DNA of 64,000 bases from Vicia villosa (lineage: Eukaryota; Streptophyta; Magnoliopsida; Fabales; Fabaceae), in assembly GCF_029867415.1 (NCBI RefSeq), contig NW_026705322.1, positions 310,001 through 374,000 on the forward strand. Reading direction: 5' to 3'. Below, piece after piece: positions 45,639 through 57,899 of the stretch. Each line of letters begins with the position of its first letter. Within the stretch, counting starts at the first letter, position 1. The notes under the pieces are model-generated. The model was not told the DNA's origin, did not search any database, and worked only from the letters and a program-made list of their open reading frames with translations. Both the position numbers and the translations under genes were made by a program.

Positions 45639-48443
45639 TGTAGCAAACTGCCCTAAAAATATAGATTTTAGATTCGCCACCTATTCTGAAGGGCGAATAG
45701 GAAACCCTACGCAGTTAAGAGATCGGGGTAAGATTATTATAATTAGGTCGAGGGAAGGTGTTAGGCACCCTCAACCCTTTCCTATTGGCTTTGAATCTAG
45801 GGTAACAGTTTTATGGCTAAAATATTGAGGTTTAATAGCTAAGAAAGTGAATAGGGGAAAATTGAGATTTTAGGGAGGGGGACTCGCCTTGGTTATCCAA
45901 GTGCCTACGTATCTCCTTAGGGAGAATTAGAGTCAACGTAGTTCGGGCACAGGGTTGTACGCCTTAGAATTGATTATGGAGGTTTGAAGGCTTTTTGAAT
46001 GGCCTTTCGTAGTTTTGAATTTGACTTGAAAGGCATTTTGAGTTGCCTGATTGAAAAGGATGAAAACCCGTAGTATCGTGGTTTAGTGTTTTTTTAGATG
46101 TTTTGGGCGTACAACCCTGATCGATAGATTGATCGTCGCGGGCAGCAAATTAAATGTGTTTTGAATTTTATGTATTTTTTATCTCTCGTCTAATGCGACT
46201 AATAACTTTAGTCGGGTCGAGGAGAGAATTAAATCAGAATTAATTAAATTTATATTAACAAATAAATTGAATTGATCAAAATTATTTCTCGCCTAATGCG
46301 ACTAATAGGTATAGTCGGTTCGAGGAGAAAATTTAAAATTAATCAAGAATCAATTGAAATTTTTGCCCGAATGGGATTGGGGCAAACCCTAATGCGTATA
46401 ACCTTTCTAGGGTTTTTATTGTGATTTTTGTAATTAAAAATAACTAAATAAATTACTCGACATAATCGAATAATCGGGAAAATATTCTAAGCCTAATCCT
46501 AATTTTATTATTTAAAAATAATTATCAAAATTAAATTATATGCACATTAATATATATCATTAAACAATTGTATAAATAATATATATAAATAAAAAAACAA
46601 AGAAACCTGGGCAGGATCCTGTGTGGTGCTCCCTTGAAGTCCATGGTGGGCCCTCAGCTTTGTGTACGTTAGATCAGAACTGTAGGAGATCCTGAGGCTG
46701 ACAGTGAGGGTGTATGGCGTGTGTGGGTGAGGAGGCATGCACCATATTTGTAAGCAGAAAATAAGTGCAAAATAATTTGAAGATGCTGGGGATCGAACCA
46801 GCAACATATTGGCTGCGCCTCTCCCTTTTCCACCACCTGCGCTGCATACATCAGTTGTTAACTAAATAAGACAAAAATAGTATAAAAGATTTGTTAATGG
46901 AAACCCAGAAATTAACGCGTGGGTCCCAGCGGTGCACGAGTATCCAATGAGAAGGAGAGAGGACAAGTTGAACGTTTGACCAGCGAATAGCATGAGACCA
47001 CGCATGAGGAGAGAGGATTGACATTTTGACCGGCCAATGACATTGTTCCATAGCGCCAACGTGTATTTTCTTCCCCAGGATAGCTCTAGCCACCGCCGGA
47101 ATAGTATTTTCGGTCGTCTTCTCCAATGCTAACATTCCCAGAACCTGCGAAAACAATGAAAACACACAGAAAAAACGTCCAGATCGAAGAAAAAGAAAAT
47201 TGTCTTTCTTGTGAGATTTTTGAACTTTGGAAACCCTATTCTCCTTTTGCCGAAACCCCCCCTCCTCGTGGCTGCATCTCTTTACCATATATATGTGATA
47301 TTTTAGGTCTAATAACATAGGAAAGAATCAAGTGATTTGATTAGAAAATTTGATTTGAAATTTTGCTTCCAAACTTTCTATTTTGAGCTAAATATATTTC
47401 ATGCACTTTTTCAATTCTTTCTTGGCCCTTGGATCAAGTTGGGATTTGATTAAATCAAAAGGAAAAATTAGAATAATAATCACATAATTATTTCATGATT
47501 TTATTGGATTTTATTTGAAATTAAATGGTTAAAATCAAATTTAAATAAAATAAAAATCATAAAATATATAAGAATTGGTTTATGGGCCTCTTTTATGCTT
47601 GTAATCACGTCCATGATCCATAGTCATAAGCCCATTACTCAAAATCCTCAATTCCACCAATTAGGGTTTTATGGTTTTCTTGAAAATCAACCAACTTGCA
47701 CGCCTCGTATCTCCCTCCATTTTAATCATATGAATGCATTCTAGGACTTTTTAGAAAGCTCAAAGAGTCCTCTAAATGACATTTTTGGTTTCATCTCAAT
47801 TGAAGCTACCATGCTCAAGTTATGAGCTTTGACCTAAAAGGTGTTTTTCGTTGACTTTCAAAAGGACCTATAATGTTTTTGTCCATATCTCCCAAATGGT
47901 GCATTTCTTGATTTTGGGCCCAACATCAAAGTTGTAGAGAATGAAATTTCCTTGAGAATAGGCTTTGGTTTGACAATTTCTGACAAACCATGTGAGAGTT
48001 ATGACCAGTCAAAGTTGAGTTGACTTTCTCCTATAAAAAACCCTAATTTGAACCTTTGCATTTGTTCATTTCTGAATCTTTATTGATGCATCATGATCAA
48101 CCTTTGATCAAATGATGGATATAACCTCACATACTTGATGTTGACCAAAAAATCTTGAAGTTTGACCGTGTTTTGACTATAGTTGACTTTTAGGTCATCA
48201 TAGTCGATTATTGATCATCTGAGCCATTGAGTGAGCAATCCTTGGAGTAGAAGATTGACTTTTGACATGGATATTCCTTGAGACATATGAGGTACCTTGA
48301 GATGCATTTGAGGCCTCGGAGATTCAAACTCCTTTGATAAAATGCTAACCCTAACTTTGAATAGGAGAGAGTGATTTTGAGAAAACCTTTGAACCTTGAG
48401 TTATTGAAGATGAAGTGAGGAGGGCAAATTTTGGGGTATGACA
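45639..48443 (-). repeat. Element I 3' LTR (2805 bp)
   Basis: The minus strand starts TGTCATACCCCAAAATTTGCCC at 48443 and ends at 45639. The outer 1.7 kb matches 54827-56807. It contains about 127 bp (46641-46768) absent from the other copy. A minus-strand ORF of 155 codons (46851-47318) is shortened in the other copy and shows no domain. Confidence 0.85.
46778..46850 (-). other. tRNA-like module in element I LTR (left copy)
   Basis: On the minus strand a T-arm-like TGCTGGTTCGATCCCCAGCA (46785-46804) with B box GGTTCGATCCC is preceded by an A-box-like GCGCAGGTGGTGGA (about 46829-46842). The arm is near-canonical but its loop is one base long, and no acceptor stem is evident. Sense orientation relative to I. 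The other copy is at 55930-56000. Confidence 0.5.
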
Positions 48444-48455
48444 GCTTCCCCTGTT
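48444..48455 (-). other. Element I polypurine tract
   Basis: The minus strand reads AACAGGGGAAGC directly before TGTCATACCCC. Confidence 0.75.
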
Positions 48456-49104
48456 CAATCTTCTTAAACCTGAAGAGTCAGATAGGCACGTCTGCCTATC
48501 GTGATCTAAAGGTAGAAGATGATTGAACACTGAGAATACCCTAAAATTTACATTTGTCGGGAAGGATTTTCTGCAGGAGATGGGCTTAGAGATGCCATCC
48601 GAGGTAAATACCCCTCTTTTTTCTTGGATGTGAAGCAGATACTTTTGAAAGGGACCCCTGTGTTTGGTTGTAACACGGCCTAAAAAGGCAACCTGAATTT
48701 TATGCAATGTTATGATTCGTGCGATGTATGATGCAGTGAGCTTCTCAAAATAAATGAGGGCGATGTATGCATATGCATTATGTATGAATGAAGTATGTTA
48801 ATTGAATGATGCATGATTGTTAGTGATGTTAGTTGAAGTATGTTGGTAAGTTTGGAAAAGAAAAATAGAACCTTGTTTGTTATTGTTGAAATCTTGAAGA
48901 AGATCACTGCCGAGGGACTAACGTGATAAACCCATTTGGGGAACTCTTTGAAAAACCTTGTGATAAGGGAAAATAAATCCCTATTTGCTGCCGGAGATGA
49001 TATTAATTAGCGAGAATATTTGAAGGAGATCACTGTCAAGGGACTAACGTGATGAATAACGTAGCTAGCAATAGCGAAGGTTCGTCGTTTGCTGTGTAGA
49101 AGAT
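48456..49104 (-). other. Element I interior next to the 3' LTR
   Basis: Non-coding. The phrase 'gatcactg-c-agggactaacgtgat' occurs at 48901 and 49027, marking a ~126-bp direct repeat. Confidence 0.6.
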
Positions 49105-49700
49105 AATTAACTTGCTATAATGCTAGCAAGCTCTTGCAGTTTGTAGGTAACCCACTTACTATAGTTCTAGTAAGTCGTCGCGGTTGGTATACCCACTCCC
49201 TATCATAGTTTGAGTAAGTCTGTCGCTGATGGTGTGGCGCACTTACCATAGCTCTGGTAAGTCATCGCGGTCGGTCACGCCTACTTACTATCGTAGTTGG
49301 AGTAAGCTTATCGTAGATGGTGTGGCTCACTTACTATAGCTCTAGTAAGTCGTCGCAGTTAGCCATACCTACTTGCTATCGTAGTTTGAGTAAGCTTATC
49401 GTAGATGGTGTGGCCCACTTACCATAGCTCTGGTAAGTCGTCGCGGTTAGCCATACCTGCTTACTATCGTAGTTTCAACAAGTTTATCACAGATGGTGTG
49501 GCCCACTTACCATAGCTCTGGTAAGTCGTCGCAGTTAGCCATACCTACTTGCTATCGTAGTTGGAGTAAGTTTATCGTAGATGATATGACCCACTTACTA
49601 TAGTTCTAGTAAGTCGTCGCAGTTAGCCATACCTGCTTACTATCGTAGTTTTGATTAATCCCGAAAGGGTCACTTGCTATAGCTCTAACAAGCTCACCTG
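49105..49700. repeat. 88-bp tandem repeat, about seven copies, hairpin-forming
   Basis: The phrase TGTGGC (and variants) recurs at 49233, 49321, 49409, 49497 and 49585, exactly 88 bp apart, with weaker copies on either side. Each unit holds ACTTACCATAGCTCTGGTAAGT (given here as arms ACTTACCA and TGGTAAGT), an 8-bp inverted repeat. The array lies in the 3' UTR position of an Ogre-like element. Confidence 0.88.
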
Positions 49701-49784
49701 GACCAATGGGATCCACATGCCTCGGTGCGGACGAGTTTACCTGCATAGAAGATTGTTTGCCTATATGAAAAAGATTCACTTGTC

Positions 49785-49940
49785 TGGAGACTCACGACTC
49801 GAGGGTCGGAGAAAATAGCATGTCAAATACTCACGACTCGAGGTTCGGAAAACAGACCAATCACAACACGAGGGTTGGAAACTCACGACTCGAGGGTCGG
49901 AAAACAAACCAATCACAACACGAGGGTTGGAAACTGGGCT
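49785..49940. repeat. Short direct repeats (CACGACTCGAGGGTCGG type)
   Basis: Phrases 'actcacgactcgagggtcggaa' and 'aatcacaacacgagggttggaa' alternate five times in 150 bp. No coding signal. Confidence 0.8.
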
Positions 49941-50149
49941 TTTGTAGTATGTGAATGCGCTAGATGATATGTAGATGCTAATGCGTATGTATATGTTTTA
50001 TGAATGAAATGAACAGCAAGGTTGCTATCATCGGTAAGGTTACCGGGAATTAGATGGGCAATGTGGTTTAGCACCAGAGTAATGACTTGGATGTTTTGAT
50101 GTAATGCTTATGCTCATGCGTATGTTTGATTGATGTAATGAGTGGAACG

Positions 50150-50350
50150 AAATAATGTCTTCTATAAGACTACCTGAAAAGGTTTCCGGAATAGATATGA
50201 ACGTTTGTCTTAAAGAAGACTAGGATACAATTTGTCTTAAAGAAAACTACTTGAAAAGGTTCTTAGAAAAGAATGTCTTAAAGAAGACTACCTAAAAAGG
50301 TTCTTAGAAATGATCGTAAGATTTGTCCTAAAGAAGACTCCCTAAAAAGT
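50150..50350. repeat. Short direct repeats (TCTTAAAGAAGACTACCT type)
   Basis: 'gtcttaaagaagactacctaaaaaggttcttagaaa' and variants, about four units of 50-60 bp. Confidence 0.75.
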
Positions 50351-53149
50351 TATGGTGTAATGTATCAACCAATGTAGGCAATGCATGACTTATATGTATT
50401 TGCATGATGCTTCAATGATAGGTTGTTAATAACCAAAGCGTGTATAGCTTGCTAATGTTGTAAGGTTGCTGGATGCTAGCACGATTTCCCAATACTTGTT
50501 TTTTGAACTTTGAAGATCGTAGTTAGGAGAAAGATTGATTCGAGGTTGCAAAGTATGAAGACGCATTTTCCTTTTGCTGTACGTCTTACGGATTTGGTAT
50601 CCATTGCCCCAGTATTTTCGTGGAAAAAGATGATTACGAGGGAAGTGCCCCAGGAAATAGCCTTGTCATATGCTTCGACGTTTAGATTGAAGGGTGTGCC
50701 CCTGATTTCCGGGATATGGAGGGTTATCCAGGTTGTTCTATCCTTTTGAATTTGAATTCGTCCCATGTTTGACATGCCCCTTGATTGAGATTGCTTCAAG
50801 ATATGACCCAAGTCAATTGGAACTCAGGGAGGATGCCCCTAGTTAACAGGATCCTTGATTGTATACCCCTATAATCATTGAGGTTTTGCCCTTGTTTAGG
50901 AAAACCCTCTAGATGTGGTTCCCCCATGCAAGAGTCTTTATTAGAAATGATCATCTTTGATTAACCAATTTCGAGATCTCCTCGATGCTAAGTGTATATT
51001 CGTAGATGGCGTTGTACCCTTTGAAAAGTAATTCCAATGCAATGTGTATGCAAGTTTTGGAATCGAAGTCCGTTATGAATTAGGACTGGGTGATCGGAAA
51101 TGAATGCTTGAAGAAGCGTAGTGATTAGAAATAGTTTTAACAAACTTAAGAGTCAGTATAACAAAATCCTGCTTAATATGCTTTCGTAGTTAACCTTGCC
51201 TCAATTAGGAATTTTGAATGTTGTAACTTGGCCTGGTTCACGGTTTTAAGAAACAATGGATATAAGGCTCAAAGTTTATTTACCCCACCCCTTTCTCCTT
51301 GATATTCTCCGAATCCTAAAAATTCGCCTAATCCAATGAATGTGCTTTGTATGTAAGAGAATCGCTCCAGTTTTGATGTTGAGCAGAAGCCTTTGTAGAG
51401 ATCCAAGCATTGATGAAAAATGTTGTAAAGATCCAAGCGTTTATGAGAAGCTTTGATGATTTAGAAGTCACAAGATTATCCTTTGTATTTCGCCTTTATT
51501 TTTTCTATCCCTTATTTTTGCATGAACCAGTCCCTTAGAATTTGGTCCATCGGGATGCCCTGATTTTGCCTAAGGCATTTTTGTTTTCTTTCCTGAATTT
51601 TTCCATTTTGACTTAGCGGGCGTTTTTCTTTTGAAGGCTCCTTTTGATCTTTGGATTTTGAATATTGTGACTGCCATGACTTTGATTTGCAAGCTTTGTC
51701 TTTGATACGTCCTCGATCTTGAATGATATATTGAGGAAGAAGATGTTGTGGATGTTATCTCCATTGCTTCCTCAATCTTGGATGAATGCGAGGAAGAAGA
51801 TATGCTTGAACCTTTGCTTTGCTTGATCCTTATGCTTTAAACTTTGCTTGAATCCTTGCTTGGATTGACTGATTCTCTTGACAACCAAAATACGCCATTG
51901 GATTAATTGAGCTCTACCCTGACCCTGGTTGAAATCAAGGTTTATTTGAAAAAGTAAAAACAAACTCCAACTCCTGGCTCGAGGGGGTGACGAGGGATTA
52001 ACATCCTTATATCTCCACTGTTTGGGAATTGAAGCAATTCCCGTACATCCTCGGCTCGGTCTTACCTTGAAAGCATATGTTTAGCTGGACTTAGTTATTT
52101 GTATTCGTCATTCTCCCTTAAGTTTGCTAATAACCCTAAATTTTGAAATTGAAAGTCGTGGTAGTGAGCGAATGAATTGATTTCAAAACCTGCATGGTAA
52201 TCCCATTAGAATTGCTAATCTGAAGGTACAACTTTTTATCTTGAGTATTACTTAGCGATCGTAAGGGTTGAAATTCTGAGCATGACAAAACCTATTGATC
52301 CTAAGGACAATCTCCTTTGTAAATCCGTTTGACCTTGTTTTACGCCTTAGCTCCTTAGACTTGTAGAAGTAAGGGCAACCTCGAATTCTCCTTGGGCACG
52401 TCAAAGTTGTTGGGAATAAATTGTTAGCGTTGGGTTTTTGTCGTTTTGGAACTTCATGAGTTTCCTTAGACTGAACCTCTTTTGCTTTTCCCGAGGATAG
52501 TATCACCATTTGCAATCTCCAGGGTTTGTAGATCGATAGAGAGAAACCTATGACCCTTTTGTCCCTTGGTGTGGAGTTAACACACGTCGCCTTCTCTCCA
52601 TCGTATTTATGCATCTTTATTCAAGACTTTGCCCTAGTTGGACTAATCCTTGCCCCCCAGGTTATCGTAGAGCGTCCTTGTAAGTTGGATATGTCCTAAG
52701 ACGAACCCCTTTATGGCTAGATACCCCTTGAGTGTATCTATGAGGGAACGCTTTTGTTGAACTAATCCTTGCTAGGTGATAACCTTTGTTGCATTTACAA
52801 TTCTGTTACGACAAGGCATTGACATGCGTCTGGCATGGTGAAAGACATCCTTTTTCTCCTTGTGTGACCAACTTCGTTCTCGATGATTTATCCTCCTTTC
52901 TCCATAGTTTATGACCCTTTGGATTTTTCTTTGCGAGTCTCGGGAAATCGGCTAGCATGGTAAGTGTGGATGCGGGCGAAGATGCGAATGTAAATGTATG
53001 ATTGCATGAAAATGCAAATGCATGTGTATGCGAAAGACTCCTCGTATCATGACTCCTTGTACGCAATGCACACGGGTAACATGTAATCCTAGGGATAGCC
53101 TTAGAGGCGACATTAGACCCTATTGAAATTCTTGCGAGATAGATGTTAC
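50351..53149. other. Element I interior, long non-coding stretch
   Basis: About 2.8 kb with only short ORFs (up to 120 codons) in various frames. None shows RT, integrase or gag motifs on either strand. The A+T content and irregular codon usage argue against genes. Confidence 0.55.
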
Positions 53150-54010
53150 GACACGCCGATGGAAATCCCTTAGATTAGGGAATATGCAGAAGGTAGCGGC
53201 TGGTGACCGTTCAAGACAGTCACCAAGTCTCATGGCCATCGAGAGGCCAATCAACGTGTACCAATGAAGTTGTCCTTGGTGGGAAGGTTCTCTGTGTGGA
53301 ACACTACTTATCTAAGGACGATATCGGATGAAGTGAAATCCATACAGGCTAGGAATGAAAGATGTATAGATGAGAATCCCAAACCCTACAGGTTAGAGGG
53401 GGCGCAGAAGTAAGCACATAGTGACTGTTCAGGACAGTCACTGGATCTCATGGCCATCGAGAGGCCAATCGACGTGCGTTAATGAGGATGTCCTTCAGGG
53501 GAAGGACACGTCGTTGTAAACAACATATGGACATAAAAGAAAATCCCTACAGGCTAGGGAGTACGCAGGAGTAAGCACGGGGTGACCGTTCAAGATAGTC
53601 ACTGAATCGCATGGCCATCGAGAGGCCAATTGACGTATGCTAACAAATGTGTCCTTCGTACGAAGGATGCGATTTTAAAAATATAATCCCTACAGGCTAG
53701 GGAACGCATAGACGTAAGCACGGGGTGACCGTTCAAGACAGTCACTGAATCGCATGGCCATCGAGAGGCCAATCGACGTATGCTAACGAAGGTGTCCTTC
53801 GAACGAAGGATACGTAGTTGTAAAATACATATGGACATAAAAGGAAATCCCTACAGACCAGGGAGTGCGTAGATACAGGCGCGGAGTGACCGTTCATGAC
53901 AGTCACTAGGTCTCATGGCCATCGAGAGGCCAATCAACGTGCATAAATGTAGATGCCCTTCGTGGGAAGGACATGGTCTTGGAATTAGAGTCCCTGCAGG
54001 CCAGGGAACA
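53150..54010. repeat. Five variable-length direct repeats with two hairpins each
   Basis: CATGGCCATCGAGAGGCCAAT starts at 53231, 53449, 53610, 53753 and 53914, with steps of 218, 161, 143 and 161 bp. Each unit has the inverted repeat TGGCC...GGCCA and, just before it, GTGACCGTTCAAGACAGTCAC (arms GTGAC and GTCAC). Minus-strand ORFs across it are repeat-driven. Confidence 0.85.
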
Positions 54011-54806
54011 CGTAGGAATACCTGCAAAATTAAAACGCAAGACATTCGCAGTATATGAATTGCAAACACACAATAAGCACATAAGCACATAAGCCCTAGG
54101 TTCATAGGTTCGACGTAACGGCTTAGGGTGCCTACCCTTCCCATTGGTATGTTCTAGAAGGTCTCATGGGATCGTTCGTAGCCGCCGAGAACTTTTTGTC
54201 TCTTTGGATTTTAGAACAACTCATTTATACATGAGGTTCGAGTTTTAGGGGTAGGTTCCCAGAGAGATCAGCCAAATACCAAGTCCAGCCCTCAACAAGG
54301 TCAAGCCTCGTATCAGACCTTTCCGGATATTCGACCCACTCTGAGTGGAATTATAATAAGACTCGTAGGCGATGTAGTTCCCCTCTGGTCTTAAATATAA
54401 TTCCCACGCTTAGGTTTAACAGCAATTTATATATCCCGAAATGCGATAAAATAATAAATATTCACATAAACAAATATTTAACTAAATTGCTGTAAATAAA
54501 TGAACTTATAAGTAAGTAAATAAGTAAATAAAATTAAATTTAAATATTTAAAAACTAACCTCAAAATTCGGCTGGCTATAATTCAAAAATGCAGCAAAGA
54601 CAGCAAATATTTAGATAAATAAATGTTTATTTTAAACTGATGTAAATAGATGAAATTATAAAAAAATAAATAATAAATAAAAATTTAAATATTTATAAAA
54701 ATAAATAAACCCTAATTTTGGCGATTTAGCCAAATCCTAAAATTTTCGCCAAAAACCTAAACCCTGCCAAAACCTATAGGAGCATAATAGTTCACCATTA
54801 ATGATG
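54011..54806 (-). other. Element I 5' leader region
   Basis: Non-coding and AT-rich, with runs of 'aaataaataa' near 54440-54720. It leads up to the PBS. Confidence 0.5.
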
Positions 54807-54824
54807 TCCCCAGCAGAGTCACCA
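54807..54824 (-). other. Element I primer binding site (Ogre type)
   Basis: The minus strand reads TGGTGACTCTGCTGGGGA, 2 bp inside the 5' LTR. It resembles the TGGCGACTC... PBS of Ogre-like elements. Confidence 0.75.
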
Positions 54825-54826
54825 GC

Positions 54827-56807
54827 TGAAGCAACCTGCCCTAAAAATATAGATTTTAGAGTCGCCACCTATTCTGAAGGGCGAATAGGAAACCCTACGC
54901 AGTTAAGAGATCGGGGTAAGATTATTATAATCAGGTCGAGGGAAGGTGTTAGGCACCCTCGACCCTTTCATATTGGCTTTGAATCTAGGGTAACAGTTTT
55001 ATGGCTAAAATATTGAGGTTTAATAGCTAAGAAAGTGAATAGGGGAAAAATTGAGATTTTAGGGAGGGGGACTCGCCTTGGTTATCCAAGTGCCTACGTA
55101 TCTCCTTAGGGAGAATCAGAGTCAACATAGTTCGGGCACAGGGTTGTACGCCTTAGAATTGATTATGGAGGTTTGAAGGCTTTTTGAATGGCCTATCGTA
55201 GTTTTGAATTTGACTTGAAAGGCATTTTGAGTTGCCTGATTAAAAAGGATGAAAATCCGTAGTATCGTGGTTTAGTGTTTTTTTAGATGTTTTGGGCATA
55301 CAACCCTGATTTGATATGTCACCGTTAGATGCGATGACCAATAGATTTGGTCAGTATAGCTAACAGATTAAGGGGCATTGCTGGTTACTCAGATCGATAG
55401 ATTGATCGTCGCGGGCAGCAAATTAAATGTGTTTTGAATTTTATGTATTTTTTATCTCTCGTCTAATGCGACTAATAGCTTTAGTCGGGTCGAGGAGAGA
55501 ATTAAATCAGAATTAATTAAATTTATATTAACAAATAAATTGAATTGATCAAAATTATTTCTCGCCTAATGCGACTAATAGGTATAGTCGGTTCGAGGAG
55601 AAAATTTAAAATTAATCAAGAATCAATTGAAATTTTTGCCCGAATGGGATTGGGGCAAACCCTAATGCGTATAACCTTTCTAGGGTTTTTATTGTGATTT
55701 TTGTAATTAAAAATAACTAAATAAATTACTCGGCATAATCGAATAATCGGGAAAATATTCTAAGCCTAATCCTAATTTTATTATTTAAAAATAATTATCA
55801 AAATTAAATTATATGCACATTAATATATATCATTAAACAATTGTATAAATAATATATATAAATAAAAAAAACAAAGAAACCTGGGCAGGATCCTGTGTGG
55901 TGCTCCCTTGAAGTCCGTGCAAAATAATTTGAAGATGCTGCGGATCGAACCAGCAACATATTGGCAGCGCCTCTCCCTTTTCCACCACCTGCGCTGCATA
56001 CATCAGTTATTAACTAAATAAGACAAAAATAATATAAAAGATTTGTTAATGGAAACCCAGAAATCAACGCGTGGGTCCCAGCGGTGCAGGAGTATCCAAT
56101 GAGAAGGAGAGAGGACAAGTTGAACGTTTGACCAGCGAATAGCATGAGACCACGCGTGAGGAGAGAGGATTGACATTTTGACCGACCAATGACATTGTTC
56201 CATAGCGCCAACGTGTCTTTTCTTCCCCAGGATAGCCCTAGCCACCGTCGGAATAGTATTTCAGGTCGTCTTCTCCAATGCTAACATTCCCAAAACCTGC
56301 GAAAACAATGAAAACGCACAGAAAAAACGTCCAGATCGAATGCACATCTGATTATGAATTCCATGGACCAGGTTTCACGCCCTAAAGCCATCTCCATCGC
56401 AGATCCGAAGCTTTGCATTTCTCTAAGCCCTAACATGGTGAATCCTTGTTCATACGTTGAAACCTTCAAACGATGGCTCTATTACGTCCCAAAAACTCTC
56501 ATGAACTGATTAGTATCGTTAGTTTCATTCAAAACATAGTAAACAAGCAATTCAAAGATTGAAAGAGATAGGGAACGGAGATGTATGCATGGGGCGTTCT
56601 AATGCTCATGAACCGTTGCACCTGCTCCAGACTTACTACATATTATCCCCAGAACACGATGAGATGGTTGGAATCACTTGAAGGGGGCTGCCTAGAAGAA
56701 AACGAAAATTGTCTTTCTTGTGAGATTTTTGAACTTTGGAAACCCTATTCTCCTTTTGCAAAAAACCCCCCTCCTCGTGGCTGCATCTCTTTACCATATA
56801 TATGTGA
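54827..56807 (-). repeat. Element I 5' LTR, truncated
   Basis: Plus-strand TGAAGCAACCTGCC matches 45639 onward. Relative to the left copy it has ~90 bp extra (about 55303-55392), lacks ~127 bp near 55917, and carries ~355 bp extra (56341-56697). It ends about 0.8 kb short of the LTR start. Confidence 0.82.
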
Positions 56808-56838
56808 TATACCTCCCATATATATGTGGCTGCATCTC
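56808..56838. other. Junction filler between element I and H LTR
   Basis: After the LTR match stops at GTGATAT, the sequence repeats 'ccatatatatgtg' and 'ggctgcatctcttt', both found within 50 bp upstream (56779-56808). It then enters the H LTR at CGCATCAATCATC. This is templated filler typical of double-strand break repair. Confidence 0.65.
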
Positions 56839-57857
56839 TTTCGCATCAATCATCATCATCAAAAAGAATTAACGTACATGTATCCACATCATTCCAAAAC
56901 AAATCAATCATCAAATAGATCATTTTATAAGGTTCGTTTAGCTCGAAACGGCACATCAAACGGACCAACGGTTAGAAGTTACGCATCGTTGAACTTTTTA
57001 AAATATCCCAAACACTAACAGCACGCGGCGCCATCTTAGTTCGCGGCGCGAACTAAGCGTCTCAAAAATCCTTGGCTCCCTGCCAAGATGTTCGCGGCGC
57101 AAACATATGCACGCGGCACGAAACGAGAAAAAGTTACGCCTTCGCGGCGCCAACACTGGTACGCGGCGCGACCTGTGCGTATCACAACTTCCTGGCTTTC
57201 TGCCAATCTGTTCGCGGCGCCATCCCAGGTACGCGGCGCGAACCGGTAATTTTCAGAAACCCCAACCTGCAGAAAACAACATTCTATACCTCCCAAATGC
57301 CCTCAAAATCATACCAGTACGAGTTTCAAAAAATGAACCACACATACAACACAAATTGCACATTAGAATACACAATTCAAGCATCAATTAACACCATAAC
57401 ATCATACACATCATGGATTCAACAAAGGGATCAAACATCACACAATTCAACCCAATCCCTAAACCTATCATATGATTCAATTGATATGAATTCTACATCC
57501 ATTCAGTATTATCAATCCCTAACCCGATAATAGATGCTAATCAGATAAGTCCCCCCTTACCTTAGCCAAATTCTTGAACTCTTCCTCTTTCTCTGCTTCT
57601 GCATTTTCACGTTCTTGCTTTCTTCTCCTCTTTTGCTCTTTTCACGTTCCTCTTTCCAATTTTCCTCTTTTCCTTCTTTTATGAAAAACAATATAACTTT
57701 AGTAAAAAGGCCTTGTGACTAACACCCCTCCTTTTACTAAACACTACCTCGGCCCAATTCTATCATTTTCCATAATTTTTAGAGAAAATCCAAAATAATT
57801 CCAATAAAATAATTTAAATTCTAATTAAATTAATTTAAGGAAATTACGGATGTTACA
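56839..57857 (-). repeat. Element H 3' LTR, inner piece
   Basis: Overlaps the outer piece: 56839-~57144 corresponds to 45333-45638, so ~306 bp of LTR is present on both sides of I. It holds the complete CGCGGCGC island (boxes 57024, 57042, 57093, 57112, 57143, 57162, 57213 and 57232) and ends GATGTTACA. Confidence 0.82.
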
Positions 57858-57899
57858 ACTCTCCCCCACTAAAAGAGGTTTCGTCCTCGAAAACATACC
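57858..57899 (-). other. Element H polypurine tract and 3' stem-loop
   Basis: The minus strand has AGTGGGGGAGAGT directly before the LTR, preceded by TTTCG-agga-CGAAA (57879-57892). Same order as in B and C. Confidence 0.78.

Larger units (their letters stand above)
45639..56838 (-). mobile_element. Element I: Ogre-like element with non-coding, repeat-rich interior
   Basis: Minus-strand element. It has a complete 3' LTR (45639-48443), polypurine tract (48444-48455), a 6.35-kb interior with four repeat arrays and no gag-pol, an Ogre-type PBS (54807-54824), and a 5' LTR (54827-~56807) cut short before its start. LTR start TGTCATACCCC on the minus strand and the PBS type place it with Ogre/Tat elements. 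The LTR copies differ by three large indels. A non-autonomous relative mobilised by an intact Ogre is the likely interpretation. Confidence 0.82.

Noticed and set aside
46851..47318. 155-codon minus-strand ORF in element I LTR, partly kept at 56003-56245
   Set aside because: The other LTR copy loses the N-terminal half by changes near the junction; similarity reflects the LTR duplication, not selection on a protein.
49105..49700. Possible CRISPR-like array
   Set aside because: Units are contiguous 88-bp tandem repeats without unique spacers, in plant retrotransposon DNA.
50476..50811. Overlapping ORFs on both strands (111 and 79 codons) in element I
   Set aside because: No recognisable domain and no supporting context; probably chance openings in the non-coding interior.
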